Origin: Sphingopyxis macrogoltabida
GTDB lineage: Bacteria; Pseudomonadota; Alphaproteobacteria; Sphingomonadales; Sphingomonadaceae
Length of the DNA stretch: 64,000 nucleotides
Assembly (NCBI RefSeq): GCF_001314325.1
Contig: NZ_CP009429.1
Coordinates: forward strand, 3,844,501-3,908,500
Direction: 5' to 3'
Of this stretch, positions 28,618-40,445 are shown piece after piece. Both the position numbers and the translations under genes were made by a program. Numbering within the stretch: the first letter of the stretch is position 1; each line of letters starts with the position of its first letter. Under the pieces are notes generated by a model. It saw only the letters and a program-made list of their open reading frames with translations, had not been told where the DNA came from and ran no database searches.

Positions 28618-29439
28618 ATGGCGACCATCGACGCATCTTTCGCGCCCGCACGCAAGCGACGCCGCGCCGACTGGCTGGGGCGCGCGGCGACCCTCTGCTA
28701 TCTCGCCATCGCCGCGGGGCAGCTACTCTTCGTCGCCTTCATCCTGCTCTTTTATTATCCCCCAACGCTGACCGGCAATTTCGCGGCGTGGAACGACAAG
28801 CCGCTGATCACCGGCCATGTCGCGGGCGACACCGCGGGCAACCTGTTCTTCGCCGTCCATGTCCTGATGGCGGCGGTCATCACGCTCGGCGGACTGGTCC
28901 AGCTTGTCCCGGCGATCCGGTCCCGCTGGCCTGCGGTCCATCGCTGGAACGGCCGGCTTTACCTGCTCTCGGCGCTCGCGCTTGCGTTCGGCGGGCTGTG
29001 GCTGACGTGGATTCGCGGCACATGGCTGGCGCTGGGCGGCGCGATCGGCATCACGCTCGACGCGCTGCTGATCCTCGCATTTGCGGGGCTGGCGTGGCGA
29101 GCGGCGCATGTGCGGCGTTTCGCCGACCACCGCCGCTGGGCGATCCGGCTGTTCGCGGTCGCGAGCGCGGTGTGGTTCATGCGCGTCGGCTATATGGTAT
29201 GGGGTCTCGCGACCGGCGGCGCGGGCATCGGCAAGGCGATGGACGGGCCGTTCGACCTGTTCCTCGCCTTTGCCAATTCCCTGCTGCCGCTTGCCGTCGC
29301 CGAATTGTATCTGCGCGCGGGCGCAAGCGGCACCCCGGCGGCGCGCAAGGCGGTCGCGGGGCTGCTCGGACTTTGCGCCCTCGTCATCCTTGCCGGCAGC
29401 GCCGGGGCATGGATGGTCATGTGGGGCCCCTATATCTAG
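28618..29439 (+). CDS. DUF2306 family membrane protein
   Basis: 273 residues, mostly hydrophobic, with about seven or eight predicted transmembrane helices starting at residues 21-46. It has the DUF2306 pattern, including RWPAVHRWNGRLYL and ADHRRWAIRLFA with conserved His/Trp/Arg at helix ends. The family is uncharacterised. It is divergent from the DUF1203-ada operon and is followed 41 bases later by the serine protease gene. Confidence 0.85.
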   Translation: MATIDASFAPARKRRRADWLGRAATLCYLAIAAGQLLFVAFILLFYYPPTLTGNFAAWNDKPLITGHVAGDTAGNLFFAVHVLMAAVITLGGLVQLVPAIRSRWPAVHRWNGRLYLLSALALAFGGLWLTWIRGTWLALGGAIGITLDALLILAFAGLAWRAAHVRRFADHRRWAIRLFAVASAVWFMRVGYMVWGLATGGAGIGKAMDGPFDLFLAFANSLLPLAVAELYLRAGASGTPAARKAVAGLLGLCALVILAGSAGAWMVMWGPYI

Positions 29440-29480
29440 CACCGCTTGCCTTCGCATCCGCGGCGGCTAGTCTGCGCGCC

Positions 29481-31046
29481 ATGACCCGCCTCCTCACGCT
29501 GCTGCTCGCCCTCTTCGCCCTTGCCCTGACCCCGTCGCTTCCGGCGCATGCCGCGGACGATATCAGCGCCGCGTCGCGCAGCGTCGTGCGCGTCGTCACC
29601 GTGGCGATGGTCGACGGCGAGGTTGTCGGCTTCGGCCACGGCAGCGGCATCGCCATTTCCCCGACACGCATCGTCACCAACGCACATGTCGTCGAATCGG
29701 CGGTCAAATATCCCGGCAATGTCGCCTTAGGGGTCGTCCCCTCGGAAGGGCAGAAAAGCTATGCCGGCAAGCTGATCGCGATCGACACGACGCGCGACCT
29801 CGCACTGATCGAGATCACCGAAGGCCGGCTGCCCGCCGCCGCAGTCTATACCGGCCCGCTCGAATCGGGTACCGACGTCGTGGCGCTCGGCTATCCGGGC
29901 AATGTCGACCTCGCGACCGCGCGCAGTGCCGCCGATTATATCACCCCGCGCACCCCGACGCGCAGCGAAGGCAATCTGTCGAACACGCAGGCCGTCGACG
30001 GGGTAGCGATGCTGGTCCACACCGCCAAGATTTCGCGCGGCAATTCGGGTGGCCCGCTGGTCGACGGCTGCGGCCGCATCACCGGTATCAACACCGCGAT
30101 CACCCGCGCCGACGACGGCGATTCGCCCTTCGCCTTCGCCATCTCGACGCGCGAACTGGCGCGCTTCCTTGCCGATGCCGACCAGCAATATGCCGGCATC
30201 GGCACGCCCTGCCTGTCGATGGCCGAAGCCGACGCGCGCGATCGCGCCGCGCTCGACGCCGAAAGCCGCGCGAGCGCCGAGGCCAATGCCGCGAAGGAAG
30301 CCGCCGCCAAGCTCGACCGCGAACTCAAGCAGGCGCGCGCCGAGGAGGCGGCGCTGGCGTCGCGCGAGAACCGCATCGCGCTCGCCGGGGTGCTGTTCGT
30401 GATCGGCGCGCTCGCCGCCGGCGCCGGCCTGCTCTTCTACAGCCAGAAGAACATCCGCAATGCCAAGATCGCGGGCGGTGCCGGCGCGGTGCTGGTGCTG
30501 GGCGCCGCGGTGCTGTTCGTGACGCGCCCCGACGCGCATGCCGAGCTGGCCGACACGCCCGCGCCGGGCGCCGCGACCGGCACCGCTACGGCTGCGCTGG
30601 CCGAGGGGCAGTATCTCTGCACCATCCAGCCCGAACGCAGCCGCGTGACGGTGTCGGCGACGACAGACGTACCGGTAAAAATCCACGGCGGCGGCTGCGT
30701 CAACGACCGCACCCAATATGCGCAAGGGTCGGACGGGCGCTGGCAGCGCATCCTCGTGCCGAACGAGGAAGCGACGGTCACCGTCGCGTCGATCGATCAG
30801 GCGGGGAAGGAATATCGCGTCGACCGCTATCTGCTCGATGCCGAGACGATGGCAAAGGCGCGCGAGATTCGCGCCGGCACGACGCTCAAGGGCTGCACCA
30901 CCGACGCGGGTGCGCTCGCCGCGCTCGCGACGCAGCAGGAAGCGATCCGCAGCGCGCTGCCGCCGAGCCCGAACGAACGGCTCGTCTATCGCTGCCAGAA
31001 ATCGACCGCCGCTGCCGCAGCGGCGGCGGGATCGAACGGCGGCTGA
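29481..31046 (+). CDS. Membrane-anchored trypsin-like serine protease, novel C-terminal part
   Basis: 521 residues. Signal peptide 1-24 (ending AHA), then an HtrA/trypsin-like domain with the full triad His69 (TNAHVV), Asp106 (TTRDLALIE) and Ser189 (RGNSGGPL). Next come a charged coiled coil (about 240-297) and two hydrophobic segments (about 300-322 and 330-350). The last 150 residues carry four Cys (YLC, GGGC, KGC, YRC) and match nothing I know. No PDZ domain is seen. The longer upstream open frame is a shadow; ATG 29481 is fixed by the signal peptide. Topology suggests that both flanking domains are periplasmic. Confidence 0.85.
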   Translation: MTRLLTLLLALFALALTPSLPAHAADDISAASRSVVRVVTVAMVDGEVVGFGHGSGIAISPTRIVTNAHVVESAVKYPGNVALGVVPSEGQKSYAGKLIAIDTTRDLALIEITEGRLPAAAVYTGPLESGTDVVALGYPGNVDLATARSAADYITPRTPTRSEGNLSNTQAVDGVAMLVHTAKISRGNSGGPLVDGCGRITGINTAITRADDGDSPFAFAISTRELARFLADADQQYAGIGTPCLSMAEADARDRAALDAESRASAEANAAKEAAAKLDRELKQARAEEAALASRENRIALAGVLFVIGALAAGAGLLFYSQKNIRNAKIAGGAGAVLVLGAAVLFVTRPDAHAELADTPAPGAATGTATAALAEGQYLCTIQPERSRVTVSATTDVPVKIHGGGCVNDRTQYAQGSDGRWQRILVPNEEATVTVASIDQAGKEYRVDRYLLDAETMAKAREIRAGTTLKGCTTDAGALAALATQQEAIRSALPPSPNERLVYRCQKSTAAAAAAAGSNGG

Positions 31047-31056
31047 ACCGCGGGGG

Positions 31057-31734
31057 TTACCCGCCGCACGCCTTGAACAGCATCAGCGTGCGTTCGCGCG
31101 CCTGTTCGCTGCTCGGTTCGTGATAATCCTTGCGCCGGTCGCTGTTGAAACCATGCCCGGCCTCATAGACGAAAATCTGGGCGGTCGGATGATCCCGGGC
31201 AATCAACGCCTCGACGCCTTCCATCGGGATACCGCCGTCGAAGCGGCCGAAGTGCGCGATCGTTGCGCACATCGGCGATTCGTCGGCGAACTGCGTCGGG
31301 ACGAGGCTGCCATAATAGGATGACGCCGCGGCAAGGTCGGGACTGATTTGCGCCATCCGCCACGCGACCGAGCCGCCGTAGCAATAGCCGGTGATGAAGA
31401 CGGGACCTTTGCCCTTCAGCGCATCGATGCAGGTCTGTGCATCCTTGAGGCTCTGTTCGAACGGATGGAGCTGGCGCGCGAGTTCGACCGCACGCTCGAA
31501 CTGCGGCCCCGAATAGTCGCTCTCGAAGCCCGGATGCTCGCGATCGAACAGGGCGGGCGCCAGCACCTCGTAACCGTCGGCGGCATATTCGTCGCACAGC
31601 TCGCGGATATGGTCGGTGACCCCGAAGATTTCCTGGACCAGGACGAGCCCGCCGCGGCGTTCGCCTTCGGGCAGGGCATGATAGACCGCAATGTCCGCGC
31701 CGTCGTCCATCGTCATCCGGATCATCTCGCCCAT
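31057..31734 (-). CDS. Dienelactone hydrolase family protein
   Basis: 225-residue alpha/beta hydrolase. Nucleophile Cys118 in GYCYGG, Glu36 in QEIFGV that activates the Cys in this family, Asp in GRFDGGIP and His in EAGHGFN complete the triad. Cytoplasmic. The substrate of family members ranges from dienelactones to other lactones and esters, so a degradation role is only possible. The ATG at 31734 is preferred to 31740, since GGGAG abuts the latter. It ends convergently with the serine protease gene. Confidence 0.9.
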   Translation of the reverse strand: MGEMIRMTMDDGADIAVYHALPEGERRGGLVLVQEIFGVTDHIRELCDEYAADGYEVLAPALFDREHPGFESDYSGPQFERAVELARQLHPFEQSLKDAQTCIDALKGKGPVFITGYCYGGSVAWRMAQISPDLAAASSYYGSLVPTQFADESPMCATIAHFGRFDGGIPMEGVEALIARDHPTAQIFVYEAGHGFNSDRRKDYHEPSSEQARERTLMLFKACGG

Positions 31735-31786
31735 CGCCATCTCCCATGTTAGTTCGTCGACGTCGGTTTATGGGAGGGAAGCGGGA

Positions 31787-32290
31787 ATGCAAGCAATGCC
31801 ACGCTTCAGGCTGGGCATCACCGCCGTGGCGGCGATCTTCATATCCGGTTGCGGCGACTCCAAACAGGCGTCACCGGCGAAGGTCTTCAGCAAGGCCGAA
31901 GCCACGAAACGGTTTACCGAGATCGACAGGCTGCATGATCAATCCTGCCTCTGCAAACTGGCGGGGAGAAATAGCGATGCGATCGATCAGCGGCTGTCGA
32001 TCGCAACCGCAGGACTGGAAGTCGGGGGATTCGACGCGCCGGCGATACCCGTGCGGGGTTTCAACGACTGCTACCCCCAATTGGGCCGGTCAGCCTGCGT
32101 CACCACCTATTCGCTTCATAGCTCGGTCGGCGGCGGCGAAGTCTGCACCGAGGCGCAATGGCGCGAGATAGAGGATGTATTCGACGAGCGTGGGGGCAGC
32201 GGAGAAAGAGCAACCAGGGCCGTCCAAAAGACGTTGGACAAAATGCGTGAGGCGGCTGCAAAGGCGATTCCGCAATCTGCTTGCAACTAG
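31787..32290 (+). CDS. Small lipoprotein of unknown function
   Basis: 167 residues. Signal peptide with lipobox ISGC (acceptor Cys22). The mature part has further Cys (SCLCK, NDCY, SACV, EVCTE, SACN), likely paired in the periplasm. I recognise no domain. A GGGAGGG ribosome site precedes the ATG. It is divergent from the dienelactone hydrolase gene and upstream of the atp operon, from which it is separated by 135 bases. Confidence 0.7.
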   Translation: MQAMPRFRLGITAVAAIFISGCGDSKQASPAKVFSKAEATKRFTEIDRLHDQSCLCKLAGRNSDAIDQRLSIATAGLEVGGFDAPAIPVRGFNDCYPQLGRSACVTTYSLHSSVGGGEVCTEAQWREIEDVFDERGGSGERATRAVQKTLDKMREAAAKAIPQSACN

Positions 32291-32305
32291 CGCCCAACCC
32301 CCGCC

Positions 32306-32334
32306 TTGCATTGCAGCAAAATCGTTGCTAGGCG
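32306..32334 (+). promoter_or_regulatory. Possible promoter of the atp operon
   Basis: TTGCAT followed at 15 to 17 bases by GCTAGGCG, resembling the weak -35/-10 pairs of GC-rich alphaproteobacteria. It lies in the 135-bp gap before atpH and is the best candidate there, but the -10 match is poor. Confidence 0.3.
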
Positions 32335-32425
32335 CGCCGCGACTTCGCGCGGGGGGCATTCGTCGAATCCCCCACAAAAGCGCGCGACCCATCCCCCACG
32401 GGATCGTAGCAAAGGACTTTCGCGC

Positions 32426-32992
32426 GTGGAGAATTCCGGCGGCATTCAGGGCAACATCACGGCGGGCCTCGCGGGCCGTTATGCGGTCGCGCTGTTCGAT
32501 CTGGCCCGCGAATCGAATCAGATCGATGCGGTCGCCAAGAGCCTTGCGACGCTGAAAGCCGGCCTTGCCGATTCGGCCGACCTCACGGCATTGACCCAGA
32601 GCCCCGTCGTCGGCCGCGCCGACGCCGCGAAGGCCGTCGCGGCGGTGGCCAAGACGCTGAAGCTCGATTCGCTGACCGCCAAGTTCCTCGGCGTGCTTGC
32701 CGAGAACCGCCGTCTCGCCGACCTCGGCGGCATGATCGGCGCCTATGAAGCGATCGTCGCCCAGCATCGCGGCGAAGTGACGGCGCAAGTCACCAGCGCG
32801 CATCCGCTGACGGCCGAGCAGCTCAAGACGCTGACCGCCAATCTCAAATCCCGTGTCGGACGCGACGTCACCGTCGCGACGACCGTCGACCCCGCCATTC
32901 TCGGCGGTCTCGTCGTCCAGCTGGGCAGCCAGCTGATCGACGGCAGCATCCGTACCCGTCTCAACAGTTTCGCCCAGGCGATGAAGGGCTGA
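32426..32992 (+). CDS. atpH: ATP synthase F1 subunit delta
   Basis: 188 residues from a GTG start with AAAGGA ten bases upstream; this matches the usual 180-188-residue length, while the longer open frame would add 40 unconserved residues. N-terminal helical domain with AGRYAVALFDLA, C-terminal signature GGLVVQLGSQLIDGSIRTRL. The protein joins F1 to the peripheral stalk. First gene of atpHAGDC. The F0 genes (atpI/B/E/F) are not in the window, as is usual in alphaproteobacteria. Confidence 0.97.
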   Translation: MENSGGIQGNITAGLAGRYAVALFDLARESNQIDAVAKSLATLKAGLADSADLTALTQSPVVGRADAAKAVAAVAKTLKLDSLTAKFLGVLAENRRLADLGGMIGAYEAIVAQHRGEVTAQVTSAHPLTAEQLKTLTANLKSRVGRDVTVATTVDPAILGGLVVQLGSQLIDGSIRTRLNSFAQAMKG

Positions 32993-33029
32993 AAAGCCCG
33001 TACGCCAAATTTGCCCGATGAAAGGCTAA

Positions 33030-34562
<1,533 letters not shown>

Positions 34563-34577
34563 GCCAAGTTACCGTGA

Positions 34578-34599
34578 GCCCGGCCTTCGCGCCGGGCTG
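34578..34599 (+). promoter_or_regulatory. Hairpin between atpA and atpG
   Basis: Perfect 8-bp stem AGCCCGGC / GCCGGGCT with loop CTTCGC, 15 bases after the atpA stop and 19 before the atpG start. No T-run. It sits where subunit need falls from three (alpha) to one (gamma), so a role in differential expression by RNA processing or attenuation is possible. Confidence 0.6.
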
Positions 34600-34618
34600 A
34601 CGAACAAGAGGGGCCGTA

Positions 34619-35494
34619 ATGGCATCGCTTAAGGAACTCAAAGGGCGGATCGTCTCGGTCAAGTCGACCCAGAAGATCACCAAGGCCAAGAAGATGGTCG
34701 CCGCCGCGAAGCTGCGCAAGGCACAGGCCGCGGCCGAAGCCGCGCGTCCTTACGCCGAGCGGCTCGAAGGCGTCGTCGCCAGCCTCGCGTCGAAGGTCGG
34801 CGCGTCGGATTCGGCGCCGAAGCTGCTGTCGGGCACCGGCAAGAGCGACACGCACCTGCTCGTCGTGCTCAACAGCGACCGCGGCCTCGCCGGCGCGTTC
34901 AACTCGAACATCGTCAAGGCGGCGCGCGACAAGGCGCTCGAACTGCAGGCGCAGGGCAAGAAGGTTCTCTTCTATCTCGTCGGCCGCAAGGGCCGCCCGG
35001 TGATCGCCCGCCTCTTCCCCGGCCAGATCATCGAGAATTACGAAACCACCGGCATCCGCGACATCGGCTTCGAACAGGCGAGCGACATCTCGGCGAAAGT
35101 GATGGAGCTTTACGAAGCCGGCGCCTTCGACGTCGCGCATCTCTTCTACTCGAAGTTCCGCTCGGCGCTGCTCCAGATCGCCACCGGCCAGCAGATGATC
35201 CCGGTTCCGCCGCCGGCCGACGTCCCGACGTCGAGCGGCGCCGCCGTCGAATATGAGCCCGACGAGGAAGCGATCCTCGCCGACCTCTTGCCGCGCAACG
35301 TCACGATCCAGATCTTCAAGGGCCTGCTGGAAAATGCCGCATCCGAACAGGGTGCGTCGATGACCGCGATGGACAATGCGACGCGCAACGCGGGCGACCT
35401 GATCAACAAGCTGACCATCGTTTACAACCGCACGCGTCAGGCGGCGATCACGACCGAACTCATCGAGATTATTGCTGGCGCGGAAGCGCTCTAA
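34619..35494 (+). CDS. atpG: ATP synthase F1 subunit gamma
   Basis: 291 residues. N-terminal helix [20 protein letters not shown] and C-terminal helix with [18 protein letters not shown] form the coiled-coil central shaft that turns within the alpha/beta ring. Full length. Spacing of 24 bases to atpD, with an AAGGAAG ribosome site there and no hairpin at that junction. Confidence 0.99.
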   Translation: MASLKELKGRIVSVKSTQKITKAKKMVAAAKLRKAQAAAEAARPYAERLEGVVASLASKVGASDSAPKLLSGTGKSDTHLLVVLNSDRGLAGAFNSNIVKAARDKALELQAQGKKVLFYLVGRKGRPVIARLFPGQIIENYETTGIRDIGFEQASDISAKVMELYEAGAFDVAHLFYSKFRSALLQIATGQQMIPVPPPADVPTSSGAAVEYEPDEEAILADLLPRNVTIQIFKGLLENAASEQGASMTAMDNATRNAGDLINKLTIVYNRTRQAAITTELIEIIAGAEAL

Positions 35495-37060
<1,566 letters not shown>

Positions 37061-37071
37061 TAGACCTATCA

Positions 37072-37093
37072 CCCCTCCCCGCGCGGGGAGGGG
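37072..37093 (+). promoter_or_regulatory. Perfect palindrome between atpD and atpC
   Basis: CCCCTCCCCGC followed by its exact complement, 22 bases, 11 after the atpD stop and 15 before the atpC start, just ahead of the AAGGA ribosome site. It can form a 9-bp hairpin with a GCGC loop. No T-run. Like the atpA-atpG hairpin it lies at a 3-to-1 stoichiometry step. Confidence 0.65.
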
Positions 37094-37108
37094 GCCAAGG
37101 ATTTGAAA

Positions 37109-37366
37109 ATGGCCCTGAAGTTCGAACTCGTCACCCCCGCCCGCCTCGAACGGTCGAGCGACGTCTATATGGTCACCGTACCGGGCAGCGAAGGCGATTT
37201 CTCGGTGCTCGAAGGCCATGCCCCGTTCATGGCGACGCTGCGCAACGGCCCGCTGACGATCTATGCGACCAACGGCGCGGCGCCCGAAACGATCGAGGTC
37301 GAAGGCGGCTTTGCCGAGGTCAACGAAGCCGGGCTGACCGTGCTGGCCGAGCATATCGCGGGCTGA
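37109..37366 (+). CDS. atpC: ATP synthase F1 subunit epsilon
   Basis: 85 residues. N-terminal beta sandwich with the signature [15 protein letters not shown] and VEGGFAEV. This is shorter than the E. coli protein (139), since the C-terminal helical hairpin that inhibits ATP hydrolysis is absent; short AtpC is usual in alphaproteobacteria, where the zeta protein takes over inhibition. Last gene of the operon, followed by an intrinsic terminator. Confidence 0.97.
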   Translation: MALKFELVTPARLERSSDVYMVTVPGSEGDFSVLEGHAPFMATLRNGPLTIYATNGAAPETIEVEGGFAEVNEAGLTVLAEHIAG

Positions 37367-37384
37367 TCATCTTCTTATCATCAG

Positions 37385-37423
37385 CAAAAGGCCCGCATTC
37401 GAAGCGAATGCGGGCCTTTTTGT
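37385..37423 (+). terminator. Intrinsic terminator of the atp operon
   Basis: Stem GGCCCGCATTCG with CGAATGCGGGCC (12 bp) around a 3-base loop, with AAAA before and TTTTT after. It lies 20 bases after the atpC stop. It is the clearest Rho-independent terminator in the window. Confidence 0.95.
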
Positions 37424-37517
37424 TGGCTGACCGCTTTCGGTCGGGTCAGGAGGACTAGAGCGCGGAAGCCGCGCAAGTGTCATTGTCGCCGCCCCCGCGC
37501 GCGGCTAAAGCAGCGCC

Positions 37518-39107
37518 GTGACCGCGACTTCCTCCCGCATCGCCGCTTTCGCCGACCGCTGGCCAAAGCTTGTCGCCCTGCTCCTCGGTGCCGTTTCGGC
37601 GACGGGATTTGCGCCGCTGAACTTCTGGCCGCTGACCCTGCTCGCTTTCGCCGGATGGATGGCGCTCGTCGCGCAAAGCCCGCGCGGCCGGCATGCCTTC
37701 GGAACCGGCTGGGCGTTCGGGGTCGGCCATTTCGCGCTCGGCCTCAACTGGATCGCGACCGCTTTCACCTATCAGGCGGCGATGCCCGCCTGGCTCGGAT
37801 GGGTCGCGGTGGTGCTGCTGTCGCTCTATCTCGCGGTCTATCCGGCACTGGCGGCCTGGGCGGCGTGGTTGCTGCGACCCAAGGCCGATTCGCATTTTGC
37901 GGCGCCATCCTATCTGCTCGCCTTCGCCGGGCTTTGGGCGCTGACCGAATGGTTTCGTAGCTGGATTTTCACGGGCTTCGCATGGAATCCGCTGGGAGTG
38001 GTCGCCGTCCCGCATGTCGCGGCACCGGCTCGCTGGATCGGCACCTATGGCATGAGTGCGATCGTCTGCCTGTTAGCGGCGGTGCTGATTCTGGCGTGGT
38101 TTCGCCGCCGTGTGGCAGCCTCTGCCCTTTCCGCCAGCTTGCTCGTCTTGTGGGGCGCCGCATTTCTGACGCAGGCGGGCGCCGCCACCGATGCGGTGGT
38201 CCGGTCGAAAGGGATGAAGCGCATCCCCATCACCGTCGTCCAGCCCAATGTCGGCCAGCAGGACAAATGGGAAGGCAGCAAGGCCGATGCCAATTTCGCC
38301 AAGCTGGCGCGGCTGACGGCGCCGAAGGACGACCGGCCGCGGCTGATCCTGTGGCCCGAAGCGGCGATCCCGGACTATCTCGAAACCGGATACCCCTCCT
38401 ATTATTACGACCGCGCCCCGGCGGCGGCGCGCGGACGGCTGACGAACCTGATGAACCCCGGCGATCTGATGCTGCTCGGCGCGCTGAAGCTCGAGTTCGA
38501 CAAGGCGGGCGATGCCGTCGGCGCCCGCAACGCAGTAATGACCGTCCACGCCGACGGCACCCTCGGACCGCGCTACGACAAGGCGCACCTCGTCCCCTAT
38601 GGCGAATATCTCCCGATGCGCCCGATCCTTTCGGCAATCGGTCTGTCGCGCCTCGCCCCGGGCGATATCGACTTCTGGCCGGGACCGGGGCCGCATACGC
38701 TCGACCTCGGCGCCTTCGGCAAGGCCGGTCTGCAAATCTGCTATGAGATCATCTTCTCGGGGCAGGTCGTCGACCGCGCCCACCGTCCCGACTTCATCTT
38801 CAACCCGTCGAACGACGCATGGTTCGGCGCATGGGGTCCCCCCCAGCATCTGGCGCAGGCTCGGCTGCGCGCGATCGAGGAAGGGCTGCCCGTCGTGCGC
38901 GCAACACCGACCGGGATCAGCGCGGTGATCGACGCCGACGGTCGTATCCTCGCATCGATTCCGATGCACAGGCCGGGGCGGATCGATACCACGCTTCCGC
39001 CGCCGCACGCACCGACCCTATTCGCCCGCTTCGGTAACATTCTGCCGGTCGGGTTCGCCCTGCTGCTCCTCGCGGCCGCCATTGCTTTTCGGCGGCGCGG
39101 ACGCTAA
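37518..39107 (+). CDS. lnt: Apolipoprotein N-acyltransferase
   Basis: 529 residues from a GTG start. N-terminal membrane domain with about six or seven helices (about 15-220), then a periplasmic nitrilase-like domain carrying the catalytic triad Glu281 (LWPEAAIP), Lys355 ([12 protein letters not shown]) and Cys408 (LQICYEIIF). It transfers an acyl chain to the amino group of the lipoprotein Cys, the last step of lipoprotein maturation. The several lipoproteins in this window depend on it. No CorC/YbeX gene is adjacent, unlike in many proteobacteria. Confidence 0.96.
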   Translation: MTATSSRIAAFADRWPKLVALLLGAVSATGFAPLNFWPLTLLAFAGWMALVAQSPRGRHAFGTGWAFGVGHFALGLNWIATAFTYQAAMPAWLGWVAVVLLSLYLAVYPALAAWAAWLLRPKADSHFAAPSYLLAFAGLWALTEWFRSWIFTGFAWNPLGVVAVPHVAAPARWIGTYGMSAIVCLLAAVLILAWFRRRVAASALSASLLVLWGAAFLTQAGAATDAVVRSKGMKRIPITVVQPNVGQQDKWEGSKADANFAKLARLTAPKDDRPRLILWPEAAIPDYLETGYPSYYYDRAPAAARGRLTNLMNPGDLMLLGALKLEFDKAGDAVGARNAVMTVHADGTLGPRYDKAHLVPYGEYLPMRPILSAIGLSRLAPGDIDFWPGPGPHTLDLGAFGKAGLQICYEIIFSGQVVDRAHRPDFIFNPSNDAWFGAWGPPQHLAQARLRAIEEGLPVVRATPTGISAVIDADGRILASIPMHRPGRIDTTLPPPHAPTLFARFGNILPVGFALLLLAAAIAFRRRGR

Positions 39108-39116
39108 CAGCTCCAC

Positions 39117-39136
39117 ACATAAAGCATCCTTTATAT
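39117..39136. promoter_or_regulatory. Palindrome before metK, candidate methionine-cycle operator
   Basis: ATAAAG-CATC-CTTTAT with an outer A/T pair, 22 bases upstream of the metK start codon in the 50-bp lnt-metK gap. It resembles ACATAAAG-N4-CTTTATGT palindromes that I recall upstream of methionine-cycle genes in alphaproteobacteria, attributed to ArsR-family regulators (SahR/SamR type). It might also fold as a small RNA hairpin. Confidence 0.5.
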
Positions 39137-39157
39137 TCGCTCCCAAAGAAGGCTCTC

Positions 39158-40378
39158 ATGCGCAACAGCTTCCTCTTCACCTCCGAAAGCGTGTCCGAAG
39201 GACATCCCGACAAGGTGGCCGACCAGATCAGCGATTCGATCGTCGACCTGTTCCTGTCGAAGGATCCCGAGGCCCGCGTCGCGTGCGAAACGCTGACCAC
39301 GACCCAGCTTGTCGTGCTCGCGGGCGAAATACGCTGCAAGGGCGTATTCGAGAATGGGGAATGGGCCCCTGGCGCGCTCGATGAGATCGAGGCCACCGTC
39401 CGCCGGACGGTCAAGGAGATCGGTTACGAACAGGACGGCTTCCATTGGGAAAGCTTTCGCTTCGAAAACAACCTGCACGCCCAGTCGGCACATATCGCGC
39501 AGGGCGTCGACGAAGCGGCCGACAAGGATGAGGGCGCGGGCGATCAGGGAATCATGTTCGGCTATGCGTCGGATGAAACCCCCGACCTGATGCCCGCGAC
39601 GCTCGATTACAGCCACAAGATCCTCGAGCGCATGGCGGCCGACCGCAAGGCGGGCATCGCCCCCTTCCTCGAACCCGACGCGAAGAGCCAGGTCACGCTG
39701 CGCTATGCCAACGAACGGCCAGTCGAAGCGACCGCAATCGTCGTGTCGACCCAGCATGCCCCGGGCTATTTCTTCCACAACGGCGAGGGCGACGAAGCGA
39801 AATATACCGAGCTGCGCAAATATGTGCTCGGCGTGATCGCCGACGTGCTGCCTGCCGAACTGCTGACCGCGAACACCGTCTATCATATCAACCCGACGGG
39901 GCGTTTCGAGATCGGCGGCCCCGACGGCGACGCCGGCCTCACCGGCCGCAAGATCATCGTCGACACCTATGGCGGCGCCAGCCCGCACGGCGGCGGCGCG
40001 TTCAGCGGCAAGGACCCGACCAAGGTCGACCGTTCGGCGGCGTACATCACCCGCTACCTCGCCAAGAACATCGTTGCCGCGGGCCTCGCGCGTCGCTGCA
40101 CGATCCAATTGAGCTATGCGATCGGCGTCGCCGAACCGCTGTCGATCTATGTCGACCTGCACGGCACCGGCACCGTCGAGGAAAGCCGCATCGAGGCGGT
40201 GATTCCCGAACTCGTTCGCCTGACGCCGAAGGGTATCCGTACCCACCTCGGGCTCAACAAGCCGATCTATCGGCAGACCGCGGCCTATGGCCATTTCGGC
40301 CGCCAGTCGGACGGCAATGCCTTTCCGTGGGAACGCACCGATCTCGTCGACAAGCTGAAGGCCGCACTCGCCCGCTGA
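39158..40378 (+). CDS. metK: S-adenosylmethionine synthetase
   Basis: 406 residues. It makes AdoMet from methionine and ATP (EC 2.5.1.6). N-terminal [12 protein letters not shown], the [15 protein letters not shown] motif and the phosphate loop [16 protein letters not shown] are intact. Slightly longer than E. coli MetK (384), as in other alphaproteobacteria. The rhizobial order lnt-regulator-metK-trmB is recognisable here, without the XRE-type regulator and with one extra exported protein gene between metK and trmB. Confidence 0.98.
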   Translation: MRNSFLFTSESVSEGHPDKVADQISDSIVDLFLSKDPEARVACETLTTTQLVVLAGEIRCKGVFENGEWAPGALDEIEATVRRTVKEIGYEQDGFHWESFRFENNLHAQSAHIAQGVDEAADKDEGAGDQGIMFGYASDETPDLMPATLDYSHKILERMAADRKAGIAPFLEPDAKSQVTLRYANERPVEATAIVVSTQHAPGYFFHNGEGDEAKYTELRKYVLGVIADVLPAELLTANTVYHINPTGRFEIGGPDGDAGLTGRKIIVDTYGGASPHGGGAFSGKDPTKVDRSAAYITRYLAKNIVAAGLARRCTIQLSYAIGVAEPLSIYVDLHGTGTVEESRIEAVIPELVRLTPKGIRTHLGLNKPIYRQTAAYGHFGRQSDGNAFPWERTDLVDKLKAALAR

Positions 40379-40445
40379 CGCAGGGCCGCTTGCTATCGCC
40401 AACCCGATCTGACAGCTAATGCGGCTGGATCGGGGAGGAATGGCT

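Noticed and set aside
27987..29480. N-terminal part of a 1019-codon frame leading into the serine protease
   Set aside because: This part overlaps DUF1203 and DUF2306 genes in other frames; a clear signal peptide marks the true start at 29481.
37072..37093. Intrinsic terminator inside the atp operon
   Set aside because: Perfect palindrome but without T-run, and atpC follows with its own ribosome site; the true terminator is at 37385-37423.
39108..39157. SAM-type riboswitch before metK
   Set aside because: The 50-base gap lacks the conserved elements of the SAM-I, SAM-II or SAM/SAH classes that I know; only a short symmetric palindrome is present.
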